From Ferruginibacter sp. (GTDB lineage: Bacteria; Bacteroidota; Bacteroidia; Chitinophagales; Chitinophagaceae), in assembly GCA_025357775.1 (NCBI GenBank), contig JANXOQ010000452.1, positions 1 through 9,322 on the forward strand: a stretch of DNA of 9,322 nucleotides, given 5' to 3'. Under the pieces are notes generated by a model. The model was not told the origin of the DNA and did not search any database. It worked only from the letters and a program-made list of their open reading frames with translations. Numbering within the stretch: the first letter of the stretch is position 1; each line of letters opens with the position of its first letter. Positions 1-5,938 of the stretch are shown in pieces. A program made the translations under genes and the position numbers.

Positions 1-337
1 ATAAGCCTTGCAAGTTGCTTTAGGCAAGAATTTTCATTTAGTAATAATATTGTTTTTTGCAAATTTTTCTCAGTGGTTTTACAAACCGTTATTCAATTAC
101 ATTAATAAACCCTCATATTTATAAAAGTTGTAAAATATTTTGGGATAAAAAGTAAATTCAATAGAGCAACAAGCTCTTGAATCAATATAGAACATGTAGA
201 AATGGGTTTAATATTTGCAGATTTACAAACCAAAGTAACTGCTTTAACTTATTTGCATTTATGAATACATTTACTAATTATATAATCATTTCGGCTGAAA
301 AATATTCGAACCTCTTTATATATACATCCAAAGAAAA
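1..337. other. Intergenic stretch downstream of the tetR-type gene, no gene seen
   Basis: I see no credible gene here. The only long open frame on the plus strand needs a TTG start, runs into the end of the regulator gene on the other strand, and has an Asn/Phe/Tyr-rich composition expected of random AT-rich DNA. Two hairpins are visible: a stronger one at 156-182 (listed separately as a terminator) and a minor one at 75-87 (GGTTT, loop TAC, AAACC) with no T-tract on either side. The first 28 bases contain GCCT and AGGC arms (5-8 and 22-25), which may be the tail of something outside the window. Confidence 0.5.
141..182 (-). terminator. Probable intrinsic terminator of the tetR-type gene
   Basis: ATTCA (156-160) plus AGAGC (163-167) pairs with GCTCT (173-177) plus TGAAT (178-182), leaving a 2-nt bulge (161-162) and an AACAA loop: ten base pairs in all. 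On the minus strand the hairpin is followed by a U-rich run (complement of 141-155), which suits termination of the regulator transcript about 155 nt past its stop codon. On the plus strand no T-tract follows, so it is probably one-directional. The distance from the stop codon is long, which lowers confidence. Confidence 0.4.
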
Positions 338-1015
338 TTACTTTGTATTTAAAGCCCCAAAAACCAAATGTTCTAAATAAGCTTCAAGGTCTTTAGGGTT
401 TTTCTTTTTGCTACAATCACTTAATCGAGGTAGATGGTGCATAAAATAATATTGCATATGTGCAGTTTCAACAAGTGTACTTGCTAGTGATGCAGCGTAT
501 TTGTATTTAGGATTATATTCTTTAAAAAGTGAAGAAATTCTTACACATAAATCTTTATAAGGTTTATAAAACAACTCTTTATTATTAGCATCTACATCTT
601 TACTCAGATACGTTTTGCTCCCCTCCGCTATTGCGATATAATACAAAGGTTCTACATCAAAACCACCAAAATTATCATTGGCATTATCTTCCCACACCAA
701 AATATCTACCAATTTTATAATTTTTTCAGCAGGACTCTTAATATTGTTCAGTTGAAAAATTACTTGAAATTCAACAAATGCCCAATATAAATCTACTAAG
801 TATATTAATAATTTATGTTTGTTTTCAAAGTATCTATAAATGGTAGCTTCGGTACTGCTAATTTCAACAGCTAGTTTTTTAAATGTAAATTGTTCATAGC
901 CTATTATTGAAATCATTTTAATAGAGTTTTTTATTATTTGTTTGCCAATTTCTGTACCATCAGGATCTCTCAGGTATAAATTAACATTCATCTTTACTCT
1001 AAAATCTACTTGCAT
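338..1015 (-). CDS. TetR/AcrR-family transcriptional regulator, divergent from an exporter operon
   Basis: This 225-residue protein has an N-terminal TetR-type DNA-binding domain at about residues 22-70. The recognition helix region is clear at residues 55-65, TEATIYRYFEN, followed by KHKLL, which matches the family pattern (GTxYRYFxxKxxLL). The C-terminal all-helical part (about 75-220) would bind the ligand and make the dimer; it is too variable for me to name the ligand. The gene is divergent from the ABC-HlyD-TolC genes with 131 bp between start codons, the classical arrangement for a local repressor released by an export substrate. Two starts are possible: ATG at 1015 or ATG at 991 (residue 9), which is preceded by a weak AG-rich tract (AGAGTAAAG). 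The mapped -7 box leaves only a short leader for the first, so the second is also reasonable. Regulator family is near certain; its target is inferred from position. Confidence 0.9.
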   Translation of the reverse strand: MQVDFRVKMNVNLYLRDPDGTEIGKQIIKNSIKMISIIGYEQFTFKKLAVEISSTEATIYRYFENKHKLLIYLVDLYWAFVEFQVIFQLNNIKSPAEKIIKLVDILVWEDNANDNFGGFDVEPLYYIAIAEGSKTYLSKDVDANNKELFYKPYKDLCVRISSLFKEYNPKYKYAASLASTLVETAHMQYYFMHHLPRLSDCSKKKNPKDLEAYLEHLVFGALNTK

Positions 1016-1032
1016 ATTTTTTATTTAAAAGA

Positions 1033-1067
1033 CAAATGTATTGGATAATAGTAGTAAAGCAATCAAA
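1033..1067 (-). promoter_or_regulatory. Candidate Bacteroidota-type promoter of the tetR-type gene
   Basis: On the minus strand, TACATTTG (complement of 1033-1040) matches the Bacteroidota -7 consensus TAnnTTTG exactly. Possible -33 elements are TTTG (complement of 1064-1067, 23-nt spacer) or TTG (complement of 1060-1062, 19-nt spacer). Transcription would begin near 1026, giving a leader of about 11 nt to the ATG at 1015 or about 35 nt to the one at 991. Confidence 0.4.
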
Positions 1068-1088
1068 GTAAATAAAAAATAATTATTT

Positions 1089-1107
1089 ATAATAGTAATA
1101 CTATTAT
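1089..1107. promoter_or_regulatory. 19-bp perfect palindrome, candidate operator of the divergent regulator
   Basis: ATAATAGTA (1089-1097), a central A (1098) and TACTATTAT (1099-1107) form a perfect inverted repeat with nine-base arms. It ends six bases before the exporter -7 box, so a bound TetR dimer would sit over the -33 to -7 spacer and block RNA polymerase. Size and symmetry fit TetR operators (commonly 15-20 bp palindromes). One arm sequence recurs at 1045-1053, between the -7 and -33 of the regulator's own promoter, which could give autoregulation. The same nine bases also occur inside the ABC gene (1345-1353), so the single half-site is weak evidence. Confidence 0.5.
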
Positions 1108-1113
1108 TATGTA

Positions 1114-1121
1114 TAGTTTTG
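1114..1121 (+). promoter_or_regulatory. -7 element of the exporter operon promoter
   Basis: TAGTTTTG is an exact match to the Bacteroidota -7 consensus TAnnTTTG. It lies 25 bases before the ABC gene start, giving a leader of roughly 20 nt. I do not see a good TTTG -33 element at the usual spacing; the palindrome occupies that area. A minimal start-stop pair, ATGTAA (1139-1144), lies just before the real ATG in a different frame; its effect, if any, is unknown. Confidence 0.45.
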
Positions 1122-1146
1122 TTATATTTACACTTTAAATGTAAAA

Positions 1147-2805
1147 ATGGAGAATGTTAATACAATATCAGCGGCACTAAAAAAACTGCATAATCTTATT
1201 ATGACTGACAAAAAAGATGTAACTTCTGTGTACTTTTTTGCAATTGTTGGCGGGCTTATTTCACTTTCTTTACCATTGGGTATACAAACTATTATAAATT
1301 TTGTAATAGCCAATACCTTATCTACATCAGTAGTAATGCTTATAATAATAGTAATAGGTGGAGTTTTTTTAAATGGATTTGTGCAAGTGCGCCAGTCTCA
1401 AGTTATTGAGCGTATTAGGCAAAAAATATTTACAAGATATACTTTAGAGTTTAGTCATAAAATACCAAAGCTTAACTTGGAAGAAATGGATAACTATTAC
1501 TTGCCAGAAGTTGTAAATCGTTTTTTTGATATTAAAGCATTGGCAAAAAGTATAGAAAAATTGTTGGTAGAAATCCCAACTTCTATCATCCAAATATTAC
1601 TGGGTTTAATTTTGCTTTCGTTTTACCATCCATTATTTATTGGCTTTGGTGCTTTTGTATTAATAGTATTAGTAATTATTATAACCCTTACTTCTCCAAA
1701 AGGGTTTCATACAAATATGCAATCTAGCGACTACAAATATAAAACTGCTGGTTGGCTACAAGAAATTGCAAGAGGTGCAAAAACATTTAGATATAGCAAA
1801 GGCACATCATTGCACATGCAAAAAACCGATGAATTAGTAAGTGAATTTTTAGAAAGTAGAACTGCCCATTTTAAAATTTTAACCACTCAATATTGGAGTC
1901 TTATTTTATTTAAAATTTTAATAGTAGGTACAATGCTGATTGCAGGTACTTGGTTATTACTAAATCAACAAATAAATGTAGGGCAATTTATTGCAGTAGA
2001 TATTGTAATAATTTTAATAATTTCTTCTGTAGAAAAATTAATAGCTACGATGGATAATGTGTACGATAGTTTAACATCAATAGAGAAGCTAGCAAAAATT
2101 GTTGATAGAAAAATAGAAAGTAGTGGCAATCTAATTTTTGATAAAACAAGTGGTTGTGCAATAGATTTTGTAGATGTAAATTTTTCATACCCTGATGGTA
2201 GTAAAGCGTTAGCTGATACAGATTTTGAAATAACTAGTAACGAAGTAATATGTATAAAAGGTAAATCAGGAGCAGGGCGTAGTACTATATTGCGTTTACT
2301 TACTGCAGCATACCCCAGTTTTGAAGGAAGTATTTTGCTAAATAAAATACCAATTGGAAACTACAATCTAAATAGTTTAAGGGCGCAAACAGGCATTATG
2401 CTACACGATCAAGATATTTTTAAAGGAACTATTTTAGAAAATCTTACAATGGGTAGTGTAGATATTAGCATGAAGGAAATAACAGATATGGCAGATAAAA
2501 TTGGCTTTACAGAATTTATTATGGCCAATAAAAATGGTTACGATACTTTACTTGATCCAATGGGGAAAAGGCTTAGTAACAATGTAAAACAAAATATAAA
2601 ATTATTAAGAGCATTACTTGGTAAGCCAACTTTAATTTTGTTAGAAGAACCGCTAAGGCATTTAAGTACTATTCAAGAAAAAATAATGATGGATTATCTA
2701 ATAAATGAAAGCAATGCTACTGTAATAATTATAAGCAATGATAAAGATATACATGTATTGTGCAATAAAGTATTTGAATTAGATAATGGAGGAATAATCG
2801 GTTGA
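1147..2805 (+). CDS. ABC exporter-like permease/ATPase fusion with degenerate nucleotide-binding motifs
   Basis: The 552-residue protein has the half-exporter layout: an N-terminal membrane domain with about six hydrophobic segments (near 28-54, 61-80, 147-162, 163-182, 253-273, 279-298) and a C-terminal ABC ATPase-like domain (about 338-552). There is no C39 peptidase domain. The fold markers are recognisable: A-loop Tyr348, Walker A region 372-380 (GKSGAGRST), Q-loop region 415-425, signature region 476-482 (LSNNVKQ), Walker B 496-501 (LILLEE) and the switch at 529-532 (ISND). Several key residues are altered: Walker A Lys is Arg378, Q-loop Gln is His420, signature Gly-Gly-Gln is Asn-Asn-Val, Walker B Asp is Glu500, switch His is Asn531, and the SALD D-loop is absent. 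Catalytic-position Glu501 is kept. The frame is open throughout and Arg378 is CGT, three changes from AAA, so sequencing error is unlikely. It is first in the run with the adaptor and channel genes. Whether it hydrolyses ATP is open; the substrate is unknown. Confidence 0.9.
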   Translation: MENVNTISAALKKLHNLIMTDKKDVTSVYFFAIVGGLISLSLPLGIQTIINFVIANTLSTSVVMLIIIVIGGVFLNGFVQVRQSQVIERIRQKIFTRYTLEFSHKIPKLNLEEMDNYYLPEVVNRFFDIKALAKSIEKLLVEIPTSIIQILLGLILLSFYHPLFIGFGAFVLIVLVIIITLTSPKGFHTNMQSSDYKYKTAGWLQEIARGAKTFRYSKGTSLHMQKTDELVSEFLESRTAHFKILTTQYWSLILFKILIVGTMLIAGTWLLLNQQINVGQFIAVDIVIILIISSVEKLIATMDNVYDSLTSIEKLAKIVDRKIESSGNLIFDKTSGCAIDFVDVNFSYPDGSKALADTDFEITSNEVICIKGKSGAGRSTILRLLTAAYPSFEGSILLNKIPIGNYNLNSLRAQTGIMLHDQDIFKGTILENLTMGSVDISMKEITDMADKIGFTEFIMANKNGYDTLLDPMGKRLSNNVKQNIKLLRALLGKPTLILLEEPLRHLSTIQEKIMMDYLINESNATVIIISNDKDIHVLCNKVFELDNGGIIG

Positions 2806-2889
2806 AGGTTTTAAGTCTAGAATTTAAGGTTATGTGAACCTATAATTTTTTAATAGAAACTTTAAATTTTAAACATTTAACTTTTTAAA

Positions 2890-4248
2890 ATGGAAACAGA
2901 GTATAAATATTTAAATGAAACTTTGGAGCAACTTCCAACTGATACGAAATTAAAAGCATTTACTCATATTTATAGGATAGGTCGTACTCGTGCTGGCAAG
3001 CTATGGTTTGGGGGAATTATACTTGCAGTACTAGTACTCCTATTTTTGCCATGGACTCAAAATATTCGAGCCAAAGGCAATATAACGGCCGTAAAGCAAG
3101 AGCAAAGACCACAGGAAGTAAATAGCATTATTGCAGGAAAAATTGTAAAATGGTATGTAAAAGAAGGAGATTTAGTAAATGCTGGAGATACTATTTTACA
3201 ACTTGGTGAAGTAAAGCCTGAATATTTTGATCCACAATTATTACAGCGTACACAACAACAAATTACTGCCAAACAGAATAGTGCTACGGGTTACGAAAAT
3301 AAGGCTGCCACAGCACAAAATCAAGCAAGTATATTAGCAAGTGGTAGAAATTTAAAGTTAGCATCTATAAATAATAAAATACAACAACAGCAGCTAAAAG
3401 TTAATATTGATGAGATGGATTTGGTTGCTACAAACAATGAAGTATCAGTATATAAAAGGCAAATAGATGCAGGTAAGATTATGCTAGATAGTGGAGCAAT
3501 TTCTCTTGTAGACTTTGAAAAAAGAAAAGTAAATTATCAAAATGGTTTAGCAAAAATAAATAGTGGAGAAAATAAATTAGCACAGAGCAAACAAGAATTA
3601 ATAAATCTTCGGATAGAGCAGAATATTGCTACCATGGATTACAATGATAAAATATCGAAAGCAGAAGGAGATAAATTTAGCTCTCTTTCTAATGCAGCAT
3701 CTACCGATGCAGATATAAGTAAATTACAAAATACATATAGTAATTATGATGCACGAAATAAATTATATTTTGTAACCGCATCGCAAAGTGGACAAATAAC
3801 AAAAGCAAAGAAAGCGGGTATTGGCGAATTATTGAAAGAAGGTGAAATGATAGCTGAAATTGTACCAGATATAATAGAGTATGCAGTAGAGATGTACATA
3901 GACCCTATGGATTTACCTTTATTAAGCAAAGGGCAAACTGTACGTTTTATTTTTGATGGAGTACCCGCCATAGTATTTAGTGGCTGGCCAAAAAGTAGCT
4001 ATGGCACATTTGCTGGTGTGGTAAGCGCTGTAGAAACAAATGTAAGTAGCAATGGAAAGTTTAGAGTGTTGGTAGTAGAAGATGCTAAAGATAAAAAATG
4101 GCCACAAACCCTTCGGATGGGTAGCGGTGCACAAGGCATTGCGTTGTTAAAAGATGTGCCAATTTATTATGAACTTTGGAGACATATTAATGGTTTTCCA
4201 GCAGAGTATTATCAATATCAAGATAAAAAAGAACCCCAAAAGTATTAA
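2890..4248 (+). CDS. HlyD-family periplasmic adaptor (membrane fusion protein)
   Basis: This 452-residue protein should bridge the inner-membrane ABC protein and the outer-membrane channel. It begins with a cytoplasmic tail (1-38) and a single membrane span (about 40-54). The first half of a lipoyl-like domain follows (about 72-106, including IAGKIVKWYVKEGDLVNAGD), then a long Gln/Lys/Asn-rich helical hairpin predicted as coiled coil (about 115-290). The second lipoyl half comes next (about 293-325, with SGQITKAKKAGIGELLKEGE), then a beta-barrel-like part (about 330-400). The layout and length are typical of HlyD-type adaptors rather than RND adaptors, which normally carry a lipoprotein or cleaved signal. 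It lies 84 bp after the ABC gene and 56 bp before the channel gene, all in one direction. No Shine-Dalgarno precedes the ATG; the leader is AT-rich. Family assignment is firm; the transported substrate is not indicated. Confidence 0.92.
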   Translation: METEYKYLNETLEQLPTDTKLKAFTHIYRIGRTRAGKLWFGGIILAVLVLLFLPWTQNIRAKGNITAVKQEQRPQEVNSIIAGKIVKWYVKEGDLVNAGDTILQLGEVKPEYFDPQLLQRTQQQITAKQNSATGYENKAATAQNQASILASGRNLKLASINNKIQQQQLKVNIDEMDLVATNNEVSVYKRQIDAGKIMLDSGAISLVDFEKRKVNYQNGLAKINSGENKLAQSKQELINLRIEQNIATMDYNDKISKAEGDKFSSLSNAASTDADISKLQNTYSNYDARNKLYFVTASQSGQITKAKKAGIGELLKEGEMIAEIVPDIIEYAVEMYIDPMDLPLLSKGQTVRFIFDGVPAIVFSGWPKSSYGTFAGVVSAVETNVSSNGKFRVLVVEDAKDKKWPQTLRMGSGAQGIALLKDVPIYYELWRHINGFPAEYYQYQDKKEPQKY

Positions 4249-4304
4249 TCGCAATTTCAATAGTTTACAAAAAATACAATGTGTTTTAAAATATCTTTAT
4301 CTGA

Positions 4305-5690
4305 ATGAAAAAAATAACTTTTACCTTGTTTTATTTGTTTTATTTTTTATGCTCATTTGCACAAAATGAAAGAGTACTGTTTGTTGAAGATTTTATTGAA
4401 AAAGTAAAGGCACACCATCCGCTAGCAAAAGTAGCAGGCTTGCAAATAGATATAGCAAAAGCAAATTTACTAGTAGCCAAAGGAGGATTTGACCCTGCTT
4501 TGCAAATAGACATGAGTAGTAAAATGTTTGATAATAAAAATTATTATAATTACAATGATGCAGAGTTAAAAATACCTATGCCAATTGGAGATTTAAAAAC
4601 AGGTATTGAAAATAATAGTGGTAAGTTTTTATCAAGTGAAGTGTCAAGTGGAAGAAGTAGCTACTTTGGTTTTGAAGTTCCTTTGGCTAAAGGTTTATTA
4701 ATAGATAAGCGAAGAGCATTTTTGCAGCAAGCGAAAATTGCTTTGCAACAAAATAATGCACAACAAAAAGCAATGTTAAATGAGCTGTTGCTAGATGCAT
4801 ATATTTCTTACTACCAGTGGGCAGGGGCTACAAAATTGTATAATGTGTTTGCCAATTATGTACAAATAAGTTACAATAGACTGAAGCTTGTAAAAACAGC
4901 TGTAGAAAATGGAGACAGACCTGCTATGGACTCAACGGAGGCTATTACACAATTGCAAAATTTTGAATTGCTGAAGGCAGATGCTAATTTAAAACTAATA
5001 AGTGCCTCACTTGATGTAAATAATTTTATATGGGATGGAAAAGGTATACCACAAAATATTGCAAATAATGTAACACCTGACACTTCATTTTTTACTAATA
5101 ATATGTTTCAAAAATTACAAATTGTATTACAAAATAATGGTTTGCAAAATCCGTTATTGATGCAATATAAATTTAAAATTGATGGATTAAGAGTAGATAA
5201 AAGATTAAAGTATCAAAATTTATTGCCCACTGTAAATCTAAAAGCTAATTTTTTAAATGATAATTATAATGTTACTAAAAATTTTGGTTCTTCGCTTTTA
5301 GAAAATTTTAATAGATGGGGATTAGATATTAAAATACCAATAAGATTTAGAGAGGGTAGGGGGCAGTATAATCTAGCAAAATTGAAAATTGTAGAAAGTA
5401 CACTAGAGTTAAAACTAAAAACACAAGAAATAGATAATAAAATAAAAGATTACACCAATCAGTTTTTTTTACTACAAAATCAAATACAAATTGCAATTGA
5501 TGCATTAAGAAATTATAGTAGCTTATTAAAAAATGAACTATTGCGTTTTAAAAACGGAGAAAGTAGTTTATTTTTTGTAAATACTAGAGAAAATAAAGTA
5601 ATAGAAATGCAACAAAAAATTATAGAATTGCAAGTAAAATTGTTAAAAGCTAAATATACTTTTGATTGGGTGGCAGGACTTATAAATTAA
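4305..5690 (+). CDS. TolC-family outer-membrane efflux channel protein
   Basis: The 461-residue product starts with a Sec signal peptide (MKK, then a Phe/Leu/Tyr-rich core, ending SFAQ near residue 20). Cys16 has Leu before it, so it is not a lipobox and the protein should be released by signal peptidase I. The mature part has two long helical repeats expected of outer-membrane efflux proteins, with beta-strand segments such as the region around 60-130 that ends in VPLAKGLLIDKRRAFLQQAK. Total length is normal for TolC-like channels (about 430-500). It is the last gene of the ABC-adaptor-channel run and is followed directly by a hairpin terminator. In the assembled exporter it would form the trimeric duct through the outer membrane that receives substrate from the HlyD-type adaptor. 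Confidence 0.92.
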   Translation: MKKITFTLFYLFYFLCSFAQNERVLFVEDFIEKVKAHHPLAKVAGLQIDIAKANLLVAKGGFDPALQIDMSSKMFDNKNYYNYNDAELKIPMPIGDLKTGIENNSGKFLSSEVSSGRSSYFGFEVPLAKGLLIDKRRAFLQQAKIALQQNNAQQKAMLNELLLDAYISYYQWAGATKLYNVFANYVQISYNRLKLVKTAVENGDRPAMDSTEAITQLQNFELLKADANLKLISASLDVNNFIWDGKGIPQNIANNVTPDTSFFTNNMFQKLQIVLQNNGLQNPLLMQYKFKIDGLRVDKRLKYQNLLPTVNLKANFLNDNYNVTKNFGSSLLENFNRWGLDIKIPIRFREGRGQYNLAKLKIVESTLELKLKTQEIDNKIKDYTNQFFLLQNQIQIAIDALRNYSSLLKNELLRFKNGESSLFFVNTRENKVIEMQQKIIELQVKLLKAKYTFDWVAGLIN

Positions 5691-5719
5691 AAAAAGCGAC
5701 ACTTTTAAATGCCGCTTTT
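5689..5719. terminator. Bidirectional intrinsic terminator between the channel and dodecin genes
   Basis: AAAAGCG (5692-5698) pairs with CGCTTTT (5713-5719) around a 14-nt loop. The left arm sits in a run of seven A (5689-5695), giving a U7 tail for the minus strand, and the right arm ends in four T for the plus strand. It starts within the stop codon of the channel gene and ends nine bases before the dodecin stop, exactly where two convergent genes need a shared terminator. Only three G:C pairs support the stem, which is modest but normal for such AT-rich DNA. Confidence 0.6.
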
Positions 5720-5728
5720 ACAATTAAA

Positions 5729-5938
5729 TTATTCTCCTCCTTCAATTCTAAAAGAGACTTTACAAATTACCCCCCACGATACAATTTCTCCATTGCTTAC
5801 ATGTACCTTTTGGTCTTTTACCCATACTGAGTCTACATTTCTAATAGTTTTAGAAACTTCTTTTACTGCTTCTTTTACAGCATCTTCAAAACCTATTTTT
5901 GAAGTTGCTATTACTTCGATTACTTTTACTACTGCCAT
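5729..5938 (-). CDS. Dodecin family protein, lacking the canonical flavin-contact residues
   Basis: The 69-residue protein matches the dodecin family in length and pattern: VVKVIEVIATS at the N-terminus, one amphipathic helix (about 16-31), a TIRNV turn, then strands ending KVSFRIE. Dodecins assemble as hollow dodecamers that store or buffer flavins and sometimes coenzyme A. An ungapped comparison with Halobacterium salinarum dodecin places the flavin-stacking Trp36 at Ser37 and flavin-binding Gln55 at Gly56 here. Trp residues occur instead at 39 and 55. The SVWV/SVYV arrangement resembles a common bacterial subgroup whose ligand I cannot state. The gene converges on the channel gene and ends at the shared terminator. 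A weak promoter candidate on the minus strand is TTG (complement of 5988-5990), a 22-nt spacer, then TAATTTTA (complement of 5958-5965). Family is firm; ligand is uncertain. Confidence 0.92.
   Translation of the reverse strand: MAVVKVIEVIATSKIGFEDAVKEAVKEVSKTIRNVDSVWVKDQKVHVSNGEIVSWGVICKVSFRIEGGE

Noticed and set aside
177..380. 67-codon open frame on the plus strand at the left end
   Set aside because: It needs a TTG start, has random AT-rich composition, no ribosome site, and overlaps the end of the regulator gene.
1345..1353. Third copy of the operator half-site ATAATAGTA inside the ABC gene
   Set aside because: It encodes part of an Ile-rich membrane segment and has no inverted partner; it shows that the single 9-mer is not specific.
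2827..2841. AGGTT/AACCT hairpin followed by T-rich sequence between the ABC and adaptor genes
   Set aside because: A five-pair stem with weak G+C is too unstable to argue for a terminator inside what looks like an operon; at most a minor attenuator.
2877..2889. TTAACTTTTTAAA just before the adaptor start, repeated at 7364-7376 before kynU
   Set aside because: A 13-base AT-only-like repeat is expected about once by chance in a window of this size and composition; the shared position near start codons is suggestive but not enough.
4154..4369. 71-codon frame bridging the adaptor and channel genes
   Set aside because: It overlaps the 3' end of the adaptor gene and the signal-peptide codons of the channel gene in another frame; both of those are clearly real.
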